From assembly GCA_963978895.1 (NCBI GenBank), contig OZ022238.1, forward strand, positions 23,712,515 through 23,776,514: DNA of 64,000 nt, read 5' to 3'. This DNA is from Erpobdella octoculata (Eukaryota; Annelida; Clitellata; Hirudinida; Erpobdellidae). A program made the position numbers and the translations under genes. Below the pieces are notes generated by a model, which was given only the letters and a program-made list of their open reading frames with translations, did not search any database and was not told the DNA's origin. Numbering within the stretch: position 1 is the stretch's first letter; each line of letters begins with the position of its first letter. Shown here in pieces: positions 9,801 through 22,534 of the stretch.

Positions 9801-10039
9801 CAACCTTATAAAAATAATTATTAACATTGTGAAACTAGTAGCTCATTTAAGCATAACTAATTAATAACAATTAACAAGCTGAATTATAAGTTATTACTGA
9901 AGTCTAAGAAACTTTTCATGCTTTTAATATAAAGACAGTTTAGTAACAAAACCTCATTCGAAACTGAGCTTTTTGAGTTTGTAAAGTACAAGTTTGCATA
10001 AAAGTTGTCTTCGAGTTTTCATTTTTGACTAGTTGATAA

Positions 10040-10500
10040 TCTAAAAGTTTCAGCTTCCTAGCTAGTCAAAAAGCTGGTTAAATTTTACTTGCAAGATTTG
10101 CGTGCAGAGAAAGACACACAGACACATACACAAACACACACACAAACAGAGATTATATATATAACCTAAATAAAAGTTTGTAAAAATACAAATCCACACG
10201 TTTTTAACAAAAAGTTATTTGAACATGTAGCTAAGTAGTACCCAGCAAACACACCCGCACGGGACCTGTGCGGGTTAGAGACGGGTTTCCCGTTTATCCC
10301 AGCTCGCTGAACTTTGAATTTTCGTGTTTCAAGTTAGAAATTTTGACACTTTTCTCGCCGAAGGGCGTCCGCCTGATCAACGGACGTGGGCCCACCTCTC
10401 CTAAAAGCGTCAAGAAGTTTAAGGGCCGAAACGCTAAAAATGAGAGGTTCTTCTTCTGAAGACCTTCGGCGACGAAAGCTCGAAAAGAGTTATAACACAC
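10040..10500 (+). repeat. Composite repeat ending in the RLE-LINE 3' UTR
   Basis: About 99% identical to 21653-22118. The first part (CTAAAAGTTTCAGCTTCCTA on) is also present at 63734-63870. The second part has a TACCCAGCAAACACACCCGC segment found inverted near 25458. From TGAACTTTGAATTTTCG onward it is the 3' UTR of the LINE at 22535 (compare 24636-24824). It ends at AACACAC and an (ACAT)n array. Both composite copies share the same internal breakpoints, so they were amplified as one unit. Confidence 0.7.
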
Positions 10501-10674
10501 ATACATACATACATACATACATACATACATACATACATACATACATACATACATACATACATACATACATACATACATACATACATACATACATACATAC
10601 ATACATACATACATACATACATACATACATACATACATACATACATACATACATACATACATACATACATACAT
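10499..10674. repeat. (ACAT)n microsatellite
   Basis: About 175 bp of ACAT repeat directly after the LINE 3' UTR fragment, continuing as degenerate CACATA. Confidence 0.95.
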
Positions 10675-10736
10675 AAACACAGACACACATACATGCACAT
10701 ACACATACATACATACACACATACATACGCACATAC

Positions 10737-10890
10737 ATATATATATAGTTCCCGCTCGGTCACCCGCTCCGCTCCGCTCATTTTGTGATGGATTTCAAAT
10801 TTTTTTCTCTATATTTGATTCCCCTTGACTCTCAAGGTTGTGTGAAAATTTCATTACGATCGGATGAATGGTGTAGCAATGGATAAAGGA
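10737..10890 (-). mobile_element. 5' part of the Helitron-like family, minus strand
   Basis: Mirror of 1093-1253: GC-rich AGCGGG end at 10749, then TCATTTTGTGA, GTTGTGTGAAAATTTC and GGTGTAGCAATG. TA-rich sequence on both sides. Confidence 0.55.
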
Positions 10891-13370
10891 CATATATATA
10901 TATAGATACCAACATTCATTTATATATATATATAGATGTACGTAAAGCAGCTAAAATTGCTTTTTGTATATTAGCCTGGATCCTAAAAGATAGTTAAAGT
11001 TATTATAAGTGTGTTACAAACTGATTTAATTCGTACTTACTGTGAAATATAAATTTAAATTAACTTGTTCGTTCAAAACAAAATTTTTTTAAGTTTGACA
11101 ATTTTTTTTAAAAAGCGTTTTTCAATTCGCTTATAATTTTGCTCAAGCAAAATAAATTCGAATGTTTATAAATTTTGAAACTAAAATAATTTAATCGAAA
11201 TAAATAAAGATCAAATCATATGAAAAATGATTGGATATTAATATTCTAAATGATAAAAATAAGTGGTGAAAGTTGTAGAGCTTCAGTTAGTCTAGAGTCT
11301 AAAAGTTTGTTAAAAATCGATTGAAAATTCATGCGATTGCAACGCCATCTTACAGCGTGACAGAATCAGTGAATGAGTGACGAGGGCTGTTATAATATAA
11401 ATACTCAACCGTGTGTCAGCTAATAAAAATAATTGAAAATAAATTGGAAAAATCTTGGTAAGAAAGCTCAAGCAGCCGGTTAGAATAAGAATATGTTGAT
11501 TGTTTGTCAAGCTAGGACAGACACATACGAGTTCGATCGGATAGACCGAAAGCACTAAAAAATTGAAAAATATTAGCAGAGATATAACTAAGTAGATATA
11601 ATTCAAAAAGTATGATAAATACTGCTTTTATCAACTAATAATCTAAATACACAATCACGGGTGAGTTAGAAAAGATATTTTTTCTATTTGGGGGGGGGCA
11701 TAGCTCCCCTCAGCGCCCCAATCCACGCCTCTGGGCGCATGATGCGCCCAGTTGAGCTTAGGGGGGAATATATACATTAGGTACAATGAACTGCCTGGGG
11801 GAGATCGGAGGAAACTGATTTTAAAAACACGGCATGTAGCGTGTGCCATATATATAGAATAAGTATATAGAAGATAAACGAATTATTATGTATTCAAAGA
11901 TGGCCTCTAAACGATTTAGAGTTTTTTGTCCCAGAAAGTGGATTGACGAAATCAGCAGAGGACAGACTCACGTGATCTACAATCTATTTTTATCTCCATT
12001 GTTCTTCCCATTCTCATTACTGAATTGCTAAAAAAGCCCGTCTTTTGATGCGTTAGAATGTTTTCAAATACTTGGGAAAATAAATCGAATTGTTTTTTTC
12101 ATCGGTAAGTAAATTCATTTAACTAATTCTATAAACTACCGCATAATGCGAACTAAATACTATCGGTAGGTAGCGGTATATATATAGACAAATGGATGTC
12201 CTGAAACTAAACTAAACATTTTAAGTTTCTTGAAAAAAATTAATCTTGTAAATTTCTAAAAATTTTGAAATCTATATATATATAAAAGAGCATGTCCTGT
12301 CTGATAATCGCAGAAATATTATTACGCCTTATCCTAAGAACAGGAAATTTTGAACTTATATTACTTTTATAGTGTAAGCACCCACTAAGAAAGGGTTTTT
12401 GAAAATCATGCTCCTGAGGGAATGAAACAGGAAAATAAACCTTTTCCTAAAACAACGTATACTCGAAAACCAAAAATGAAAAAGTTTTGAAAATTGGAAT
12501 CTAGATTCTTCTTAAAAAATAAAAAAATACGTATTAATAATATAAACAAACTATTACTGCAACTTCTTGTGTTTGCTTTGCCACCGCGGTCACATTTGCA
12601 ATAGTTAGAAGTGAGGGGAAAATAAGTGAAAAAATGTCAGATTTTCAAATTGTTTGTGGCAGCTTATGCCGTTTCATTGCATTATCTAGAGATTTATCTA
12701 CACCATCCCCTCACTTTTTATTACAGACCATGACAAAGTTTGTTTTAAATTTTCATCTGTAGAAACAGGTAAGCTGAGGCATTCAATATCAATCTTAATT
12801 TATAACAAAACTGCTGTATATCTGAGCTAGAGATGCCACCGAAAAATGAGATTGAGATCCCATCCCCAAAAAAGTTTCATATCCCTCTACAGAACGAATT
12901 TTAAAAAATATATTATTGTTTGTAAAAAAGATAAGGTTTTAGAAATTTTTTGGAGAAAGTACTCATGATTACCCCAACCCCTCCGGTGATCAACGATTTT
13001 GAGGAAAAAAAATGTACAATATTTTGAAAAAAAAATTGAAAATGTTTTTACGATTACCCCCCTCCTCCTCTCCAGTTCATTAACTATTTCTGGAGGAAAA
13101 CGTGCATAAGATTTTGAAAGAGTTTTAAAATGTGTTGCACCTCTTCATCAATCATTCATGTTATTTTAATGACTATTTTTTCTTGTGTCTTTTTTCCTGT
13201 CATTTTTGTGATTTTGTTTGTATGTATTGATACTGAATAAACAAACTCAAATTTTTCTAAACTTTTTGCTGAAATGATGCTCTGCCTCCTCCCAATTTTT
13301 AAATTAACCCGCAAAGTCAAGGGGTCTGAATAAAACACTGGCCGCAGAATAACGTACGTGTACACCCACA
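10891..13370. other. AT-rich region with scattered relics, no gene recognised
   Basis: Seen here: a GTGACAGAATCAGTGA motif at about 11357, also present near 38583; a perfect 10-bp GC palindrome CTGGGCGCAT-G-ATGCGCCCAG at 11731-11751 in GC-rich sequence; and a possible hAT terminus TAGAGATGCCACCG near 12831. No coding frame with a recognisable domain was found. Confidence 0.5.
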
Positions 13371-13374
13371 ATTA

Positions 13375-13690
13375 CTAGCTCCATCTTGTGGTTGGGCACA
13401 CCATGAAATCAAAAGACAAGCCGAACTAGTTTATGAAAACAATTGTAGGCCAACTTTGGCAAATATTGAAAACGACACAATCAAGCGGTATTTGCACACA
13501 GATAAACGGACCACCTACCAATTTGCAATAGCTGTCAAGAACAACAGAGTTGACTTTTTGCAGACCCTTGAAATCGTGGCCAACTCAGAGAAAGCTCCGG
13601 CTAATGTGTCAGTTAAAGCAACGGGGCTGCTCAACAAAGTTTCAAAGCTGGAGTTCGGTTTTTTGCAATTGTTTTTGTCAAAATACTGAG
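13375..13690 (+). pseudogene. Transposase-like fragment, possibly hAT/ZMYM1-type
   Basis: An open frame (HHEIKRQAELVYENN through NVSVKATGLLNKVSKLEF) resembles in style the middle of ZMYM1/hAT transposase-derived proteins. No catalytic or dimerisation motif is visible. Decayed sequence continues to about 14170 on the other strand. The segment GGACCACAAAAG...GACGTCAC at about 14096-14120 recurs inverted near 21286-21313, suggesting related termini. Confidence 0.35.
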
Positions 13691-14939
13691 TTTGTTGTGA
13701 CCGGAAAATGCCTTGTAGCAAGGTCGTTCGTGCAATGTGTTTCTTGCAATGAAGCTGATCTGCAATGCCATTAAAAGTATTATTGTCTGATGGCTTCCCG
13801 TCTAATGATGACCATCTAGTGTCGGTAAAGCGCAAGCGAGTAAAAAACTCCTGGCTGACTTGCTCTCTGGTCATAAAGTAAAGCTGCGTAAGCTCATGAA
13901 GTGTGCTTTCTACAACGTCTTAAGTTCAGTCCGTGTTCAAATGGATCACCAACTTGGCGAATCCATCCTGTATTTTCTTCAAACTGCTGTTTCAATTTTA
14001 CATTATAGCAAGACTTTTTTGTTGATAAGTGCTTAAAACCAATCAGACAGCTCCTTTGCCTTAACCAGGATGCGCTCGCTGGCGAATTGCCTATGGACCA
14101 CAAAAGTCTGACGTCACAAGAGTTTGACTGGAGACAAACAAATAATTGAGATCGGTACCCGTACATCTGATTTTTCTTATGCGATATATTTAAACGTCTT
14201 AATAATTAGAAATTGTTACAAATATTGTTTTCTAAAAGTTTCTTTTATTTATTGAGCCTAAAGGTAATGTTTTTAATATACATCAAGACCTCGTCGTTTC
14301 GTTTTGCGTTATTTTTCGAAGTTGCGTCGCTGCTTAAATGTTTACTTTGTTCAATTTTTGTTTTCAAAAAGTTGTATTTTTGTAACCTTGGAACCTATCT
14401 TCGATCTTTACATGGTTTACTATAGAAAATCATATAGTCAGAACGTAGAAATTTTTGTTGCATTGGAAGTGTGAAAAAATCCTAGCAAGCATAGAATTTT
14501 CAGATTAGGTGTAAAATAGTAATAAGAACTTAGCATTCTAAATTCTATAAAAATCGGAGTTGTATGTCGTGAGTTATACGGCATTTAGTTTGATGGGCGA
14601 TAGTTAGTAAAATTAGTGTCGTTCGTTTCTGTGCTTGGCGACCAGTATACGTTTAGATTAGGTCTATTTGAAAGATAAATAAGACAAATTAAAAAATATC
14701 AACAGAAACAAATTTTTAGAAAATTGCTATTTTCTTTTCCGTTCTCACTGGAAGTTTGCTACATTTTTTGTCTAGTGGTTCCTTTAATGGTGCAGAAGTG
14801 TAGAACATGTATGTGTGAAGAGGAAGTGAGGACTGAGATATCTTCTTCTGTAATTTCTGAGGAAACAGAGATAAATTCATATTTTTTAAAATGTTCATTT
14901 TGTAAGCATTTCTGAACACACTGCTGAAGTTGTAAGAGC

Positions 14940-15640
14940 CTTGCCCACTGTTTTTAAAAAACTGGAAGTTACCGGTTGTTGTGATTTGGTAAATTATATT
15001 AATGTGCACTACAACAAACATGTAATTAAATTGCATTTGTCGTGCCGCATGGCTCTGCAAAGAAGCAATGCTACGGATGATGAGGTGCGCAGAGCTGGTT
15101 CTAGCCTGTTGGTCAGTCTGTATGGCGGGAAAGTAGGAGAAAGATTGGCTGATTTACGGTATGAGTCATATTTCAAACTGGCTCTGTCGTCGTTTTCAAC
15201 CAGAAAGGCTGCCACTATCAGAATGTGCTGCTCACCTGCATGTCCGATGCGTTCATTTGCATGCTGTGATTTGGGGACTCTGGACAAAGTAGTGTTGAAG
15301 GCAACCGACTGGGACTGGTAATCAGTTGAAAGCTGCTTAAAACCCGTGAAAATAGTGGGTGACATTGCACCTTAGTCAGTCCTGAAGTTTGTTCGATGCT
15401 ATTGTAATGGAAACTGCTCATCCAAGTGTGTTCATGTCTGCGAAACAATAGGCACTGTGTTTCTGTGTGCGGAAATTGTCATGGAACGGATTGCTCAAAT
15501 GGCGGTGTAACATCAGATGAAACAAATAATATAAGCAGTGACAGTGAAGAATCTTGTGGCACAGAACATGTGGTTGAGAACAATGATCCACAGTTTTTTT
15601 TATGAAGACATTGATTTCTTCTATGTGGAAGAAATTTAAT
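14940..15640 (+). pseudogene. Mobile-element-associated protein remnant
   Basis: The frame contains DDEVRRAGSSLLVSLYGG, then LADLRYESYFKLA. After a frame change comes a Cys-rich piece (CVCGNCHGTDCSN) and an acidic tail ending FYEDIDFFYVEEI. I associate this layout (GE/G-x-x-LLVxLYGG, LRY..F, distal Cys-rich tail) with an uncharacterised, repetitive gene family of invertebrate genomes. No function can be assigned. Confidence 0.4.
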
Positions 15641-15885
15641 ATTTCTTGCTGCTTTCGAACTTAGACAGCAATTTTAGATTTTGACGTTTTGGTTGTAGTT
15701 ATTTGATATTCTAGTCTGATTTTCACTATTTTTTCATGATTTCACTGAAAGCATTTATCAGTTGTGGTTATAGTATCATTCAAACTGAAGATCTGAATGT
15801 TTGATAACAGCTTCATTTATGCTGGCTTAATTTTGGTTTTTGAAATTTTGAGGGCAAACGACCTAGTCAATTAGTCCTAAATGAA

Positions 15886-16015
15886 GATACGAACAGTTGC
15901 AGTTAAGCCGGACTTGGAATTTAATTAAACATACCACCACCTGACAGTTTCGGTTTAACCGGACTTGGAATTTAATTAAACATACCACCACCTAACAGTT
16001 GCGGTTAAACCGGGC
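15886..16015. repeat. Short tandem repeat, ~53-bp unit, about 2.4 copies
   Basis: The unit ACAGTTGCGGTTAAACCGG plus ACTTGGAATTTAATTAAAC plus ATACCACCACCT is repeated with a few substitutions. Confidence 0.8.
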
Positions 16016-17021
16016 TGAAGGGTAAACTAACTAGTCATTTGTGTGTATGTGTTTTATATTTTATGTATGTATTTTAATTTTTTTTTAAAGCTAGATGTGT
16101 GCACATGTTAAATTTATGATTTTCTTAATGTGTTTCCAAATATTCCAGCAAACCTAGAGGTGTGTGTATATTTAGATGTAAATATGTACATATGCTGATA
16201 TGTTTCTTGTTTGTATGTTGTTTGTATATTAGGTGGTGAGTACGAGTCAACCTTCACGTGGCACTCCCTGTGATTAACCAGGCATTAGGCAATAAATTGG
16301 GCAACTAGGTGAAACCAATGACTCAAAATATCAATATTTTTTAATTTATAAAAATGATTATTCACAATATGCTGGATGTTTACAATCAAGAATCTAAGAA
16401 TAATGTCTTGCAATTTCCAGGGCATGAAATCAAAATTGTTATTTGTAGTGTTTCTGTTGTTTTTCTGTTTGTTTTTTGTATTATATGTTGAAATTGGAAA
16501 TTATTTATAGATGCATGTGAATAAACATATTCTGAAACTAGTTTGTATTTGATTGTTGTTCATAGGTTCAATTTTGGCAGTAATGACTTTTGAAAACCAT
16601 AAAAAGCCATTTTCCAAATGGCTGATATCGCAAAATTCATAATCAAGATCAAATTATACCAGTGGATCTATGTACTACTGGATTAGCTTTAAAAGGCCCT
16701 CATTACCAATGTCATCCAGCCCATGGGGAGTAGGGTCTAGAAATTTCTGTGGTTTTTCAACTTTTTCTTCAAATACTTTATTAAAAAAATTTTTTTTGAA
16801 ATTTATTCAAGTAACACTGCTTTAAGACTATTAAAGTAAAGTTGTAACATTGTTATAAATAATTGTTTTGGAAAGATATTTTCGAATTGTCGGCCATCTT
16901 GTTATTTTGTTATCCTACACTCCCCCGCATTGTTATACAGTTATAGAATTCCGTTTTTCATATTCTCCTAATTCATACCTTTCCAACGATATATAATAAG
17001 TGCTTGCTAGGATTTTTTCAC

Positions 17022-18257
17022 GGTTAAATTTATTTCTTGCTGACTAATATTTCACTTTGCGTTTCTGGAACGTATCCACGACGCAAAGTGAGGTCTTGGT
17101 GTAATTCCTAAAGAAATATAGCCTTGTTCATGAAATCCATGAAATGTAATATATACGTGTTAGTGTTTTGTCTTCTGCGATATATTTAAACGTTTAAATA
17201 ATTAGAAATTGTTAAGAATATTGTTTTATAATATTATCTTTTATTTATTGAGCCTTAAGGTATTGTTTTTAATATGTTTCCTAAAGAAATATTGTCTTGT
17301 TCAGAAAAGCAATGAAATGTAAATATACATGTTTCAGCAGAAATTCCTAAAAAATTACTTTATGTTTTGCTGCTGATTGCAATCATCAAAGTTTCCGGAA
17401 AAGATGCTGATTATATTGTGTACATTTGTTATCATAAGTTTAAAAAAACTTACTAATTTACAGCCGGAGTGACAGAAAAGCTAAACGAGAGGACAGGCTT
17501 TGTAGTTGCTATTTCAAAGATGGACTGGACTTAAAAGAAATGGGCCTACATTGTTTCAATACAATAGGAAAAAATATTTATCGTTGAAGATCCATGGAAA
17601 AAAGTAACTAAATACATTATTGCACACAGAGCAATTTCATATGTTTTTAATTTTTGAAGTAACTAGCAGATTTAGTGATTTTTGAAATAATGTTAATAAA
17701 AGCTGTTAACATTTGTGACAAACGAAACAGTTTATTAAAAAATATTGTGTATAATTTATTTAAAATTAATTATTAATTTGTAAATTAATCTTATGATAGG
17801 AGGGAAGTGCAGAAGTACCATCACAAAGTGCTGAAGCTGCAAAATCCAGTTCTGAAAAAGATTGAAGACACACAACTAGATTAAATCAATAAATTTATTG
17901 CACATTCCATTTAAATATTCGTTATTTGTTTTTATATTATTGCATTTCAAGTGTTTTTTTTCATAATAAATAATAATAAAATTGTGTTTAACATTTAATT
18001 TGTTATAAAAATGTATGAACAACCACCAGTCATGAACACCGGAAGAAATGTTTTTTGATGGTTATCAGTAGTATCCACGCAACAGATGTATATTATTGCT
18101 CTAATCAGTCTAATCAGCATCCTTTGCAATACTAACAATGACCATCTCTAGTGGAGTCCAGACAACTAAGTCACACACACTCCTGTTGGTTAAATATAAA
18201 TTTCCCTGAGTCTGATGATACAGAAGCTTGTATCAAGCCACTGCAATTAGTTTATGT
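17022..18257. other. AT-rich sequence with a decayed repeat, no gene
   Basis: The stretch around 17178-17285 (GCGATATATTTAAACG through ATTGAGCCTTAAGG) repeats 14183-14290. No open frame of interest. Confidence 0.5.
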
Positions 18258-18265
18258 GTGATACC

Positions 18266-19595
18266 TAGGGATGTCACGGGTACCCGAACCCGAACCCGAG
18301 TTCGGTACTACCCGGTCTTTTTCTGATACCCGAACCCGAACTCGAACCCGAAAGTGTGAAAATTTGATACCCGAACCCGAACCCGAACCCGAAAATATGA
18401 AAACTTGATACCCGAACCCAAACCCGAACCCGAAAATGAGAAAACTTGATACCCGAACCCGAACTCGAACCCGAAAATGTGAAAACTTGATACCCGAACC
18501 CGAAAATTTATAAGCCTAATACCCGAACTCAGAGTTGTGAAGAAATAAATCTATATAATCTTTAATCTTAGAGATTAATAAATTAAAAGTTTTATTGACG
18601 TAACATATTATACTAATCGCGAGCGTAGAAGTTTTGTATTATTACCTTTGCGTAACAAATAACACAAATACGTCATTTTATTAGTGATTGTGTAAACTAA
18701 ACCACTAATCCGTTTGATTATCAGGCCGGACCGAGCCGCGAACGAACTAAAATAATTAAGCCTCCTTCGGTCGAAGAAATCGCGGATAGCCATGACTCTA
18801 AACTTTTTACTTCAGTTATATAACCTTATATTTATTCATTCATATACTCAAAGTTTTTCTGATATAACAAAGACCCTTTGTTATAAAGATAATCTTGCAT
18901 AATCCTAAACTTTAACTGGCATAGTTATTTTATTGGTAATTGTGTAAGCTAGAACACTAATCCGCCTGATTACCCGACCGGACCGAGCCGCGAAAAAAAT
19001 TAATAAATCAATAAATTACAATAACGTATTATACTAATCGCAAGCCATGCAAGTTTTGTATTATCACCTTTGCGTAACAAATAACACAAATAGGTCATTT
19101 TATTGGTAAGTGTGTAAGCTAGACCACTAATCCGCCTGATTATCTGTCCGGACCGAGCCACGAACAAACTAAAATAATTAAGCCTTCTTCGGCCAAAGAA
19201 ATTACATTATTTGGAAACCTAAAAAAATAACTTGTTAGAGTTTATTCAATACGTGCAATGTCCAATGGATGAATTGATCGCTCTCGTTTGTATATGTATA
19301 TACACTAGGTAAATTTAATCCAGAAATTTGAAATCATAAGCCACTACCCAAACCCGAACCCGAACCCGAACCCGAAAGTGTGAAAATTTGATACCCGAAC
19401 CCGAACCCGAAAACCTGAGTTTCACAAACCCGAACCCGAACCCGAAAACTCGAGTTTTACAAACCCGAACCCGAACCCGAAAACTCTAGTTTCACAAACC
19501 CGAACCCGAACCCGAACCCGAAAACTCTAGTTTCACAAACCCGAACCCGAACCCAAACCCGAAAACTCCAAAAAGTACTACCCGTGACATCCCTA
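18266..19595. mobile_element. Non-autonomous hAT element with CCCGAA arrays
   Basis: Termini TAGGGATGTCACGGGTA and its complement at the right end (TACTACCCGTGACATCCCTA) lie within a perfect 8-bp target duplication GTGATACC (18258-18265 and 19596-19603). Both subterminal regions consist of ACCCGAACCCGAA-type hexamer arrays (18281-18530 and 19345-19570). The core carries two to three imperfect direct repeats of a roughly 130-bp segment (ATTATACTAATCGC through CCGGACCGAGCC). No transposase is present. Confidence 0.92.
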
Positions 19596-19824
19596 GTGAT
19601 ACCCCACTGTATAGCTCTCATGCCTGCAGGGCCGTAGCCAGAATTAGTAGAAATTTGACTAAAAAGTTTTTAATAATTATAAAATGCCTTTGGGTTCTTT
19701 TGGCTTGGACTTGAATAATCGAATGCTAAGTTTACTAATGGTTTCTAGGTAGTGGAGCTCTAGTCATACACTCCATAAGGGTGGAATTTAGGACACATCA
19801 GCATATTATCGGTTACGCTGTAGG

Positions 19825-20870
19825 ATGAGAGTGCACACCAGCTTACCCGGACATAGACGCACACATAGGAGAGTGCTGGGTATGCAGTCCAGCTACACAA
19901 TGGATATTCTAATTAATATTAAAATCCGTACTACGAACATAGGAAAGTTTGGTAAAGCTAAGCCTTATGAGGATAGCGGGATTATCCGAAGCAAAGTGTT
20001 GCACATTTTTGCAACACTGCCGGTGACCACCGCACATGTCGAAGGACCCTTTAGTGTCATTCATAAAAAGGTTTTGCGGATGATAAAAAACCGTTCTATT
20101 TTTCCACTTCTAATGAAGCAATACAGCCTGTGCTGAAAATCATCCGTCTTCAAGACCCTTCTATTTGGCCTCCCTTTCACTTTTTCTGCATACGATAAAC
20201 GTTCTAACGAATGAGCTTTCAGTGAAATGTATGTACAGTGTACAAACCACAACCATATCCCGCTCCATTATTGAAGTTGAACCAGCAGGTCTCAGAATCA
20301 TTGCAAAACAGAGGAATCGTGCGAATGTTCCAACAATCCCCAATGAAAATCACTTCCAAGTGAACATGTTTCATTTGTTCATTGACCATGTGTTACAGGA
20401 ATTGAATGAAAGATTTTCAGATGATCATGTTCCCTTGTTTGAAATGATTTCTTTGCTGCCAAATGCCATGCAAGGAAAAAACCTGAAAGAGTTAGTTGAT
20501 CAGTTGGCAGATTCGTTTTGGCTTTTCAAGCCAGATCTTCTTTCTCTGGAACTGGAAAAATTATACAAAACGTTGCCTAAAGTAGTGGTTGGATTGACAA
20601 CATCACCACAAAAAACCAATAGATTTACTAATCCAAACTTTTTTTTCCAGATTTGAGAACGGTGTTTCATCTGTTTTTAACGCTTCTTGGTCATTTTCTG
20701 CACTAAGGCGCTTTACGACATGGCTGAGAAGCACTTGTGGTCAAGATCGCTTTTCTGGACTTGATTTACTGCAGATGATTGTAGATCAACCTCAAGATTC
20801 AAGTGGACCCTTTGAAAACTTTGCAGCGCTGGGATGCATCAAGACATCGACAAATTAATTTAACATTTAA
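19825..20870 (+). pseudogene. hAT-type (ZMYM1-like) transposase remnants
   Basis: Two adjacent pieces end in hAT dimerisation-domain motifs. The first (19825-20136) contains ILATLPVTT-type sequence, here HIFATLPVTTAHVE..FSVIHKK. The second (20165-20860) runs from NVPTIPNENHFQVNMF through LNERFSDDHVPLF. After a frame change at about 20655 it gives SFSALRRFTTWLRST and GQDRFSGLDLL. The second piece is the usual C-terminal half of ZMYM1-like hAT transposases. Confidence 0.65.
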
Positions 20871-21652
20871 ATAAATAAAGTTTTCAAGTCATTTCAGTAT
20901 CCTAATATTACTTTTAATCATACTGTCCCATCAACTGCTTTAGCAGGGATCTGCCTGTAGCATCTTGATTTTTTTTCTTCATGTGTAGAATAACTGCCCC
21001 AAAATAACTTGCAGTTATCCGACCTTTTTTAAGGCACCCCAAGCAGGATTGTATTGCTGACCTCGTGTCAGCTGTTCTGATACAGCAATTTCCCCTGGAG
21101 TCTGAAAAGAGCTACTATCAAGATGATTTGAGTGCCGAAAATTTTTCCCATCACTTTATTAAGTTATTACCAACTTGAAAAAAATTAGTTATTGCCTAAT
21201 ATAAATTTAATGATAAAGATAAAGCCATTTAAAGCCGTATCGGCACTGTAAACAAGGTTCGTTTGTCTCTAGTCTCCAGTGTGTATTTTGTGACGTCACG
21301 GCTTTTGTGGTCCATTGCAAAGCGGCAAGCGGCTGTACCGAAAAAACTTCAGTCAAATGTTTTGTTAGAAGATGCAACACATACATTGCTGCAGTAACAA
21401 CTATAAACTTAGCATAAAATCTAAATGTAAAAGCCAACCTGATATCTATATCGACAGCAATGAAACCGAAAACAGTGATGGTTTGGGTCAAAAAAAATGT
21501 CAAACGGTTATGCACTGAGTTAAAACAAATAAAGGAAAAAGGAGCTTTCGAACACAAACTTTGATTTCAAATACACTCGATTTAGAAATAGGAAAGATGT
21601 TCAAATTAAGGTATTTTAACTGAATCATGTATTGTCATCCAATATAAAGCTA
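20871..21652. other. Decayed repeat sequence, no gene
   Basis: Contains GACGTCACGGCTTTTGTGGTCCAT (about 21291-21314), inverted relative to the copy near 14096. Otherwise nothing recognisable. Confidence 0.45.
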
Positions 21653-22118
21653 TGCTAAAAGTTTCAGCTTCCTAGCTAGTCAAAAAGCTGGTTAAATTTT
21701 ACTTGCAAGATTTGCGTGCAGAGAAAGACACACAGACACATACATAAACACACACACAAACAGAGATTATATATATAACCTAAATAAAAGTTTGTAAAAA
21801 TACAAATCCACACGTTTTTAACAAAAATTTATTTGAACATGTAGCTAAGTAGTACCCAGCAAACACACCCGCACGGGACCTGTGCGGGTTAGAGACGGGT
21901 TTCCCGTTTATCCCAGCTCGCTGAACTTTGAATTTTCGTGTTTCAAGTTAGAAATTTTGACACTTTTCTCGCCAAAGGGCGTCCGCCTGATCAACGGACG
22001 TGGGCCCACCTCTCCTAAAAGCGTCAAGAAGTTTAAGGGCCGAAACGCTAAAAATGAGAGGTTCTTCTTCTGAAGACCTTCGGCGACGAAAGCTCGAAAA
22101 GAGTTATAACACACACAG
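21653..22118 (+). repeat. Composite repeat ending in the RLE-LINE 3' UTR (second copy)
   Basis: Differs from 10040-10500 at only a few positions, for example CGCCAAAGGG for CGCCGAAGGG. Followed by (ACAT)n. Confidence 0.7.
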
Positions 22119-22534
22119 ACATACATACATACATACATACATACATACATACATACATACATACATACATACATACATACATACATACATACATACATAC
22201 ATACATACATACATACATACATACATACATACATACATACATACATACATACATACATACATACATACATACATACATACATACATACATACATACATAC
22301 ATACATACATACATACATACATACATACATACATACATACATACATACATACATACATACATACATACATACATACATACATACATACATACATACATAC
22401 ATACATACATACATACATACATACATACATACATACATACATACATACATACATACATACATACATACATACATACATACATACATACATACATACATAC
22501 ATACATACATACATACATACATACATACATACAT
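22119..22534. repeat. (ACAT)n microsatellite, about 415 bp
   Basis: A pure tetranucleotide array between a LINE 3' UTR fragment and the truncated 5' end of the next LINE copy. Tyr-Val-Cys-Met and Thr-Tyr-Ile-His frames over it are artefacts. Confidence 0.97.

Larger units (their letters stand above)
14471..17021. mobile_element. Candidate DNA transposon bounded by perfect 21-bp inverted repeats
   Basis: GTGAAAAAATCCTAGCAAGCA at 14471-14491 is repeated exactly in inverse at 17001-17021. The enclosed 2.55 kb holds a coding relic on the plus strand (14940-15640). No clear target duplication could be assigned outside the repeats, so the true ends may differ. Confidence 0.5.
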
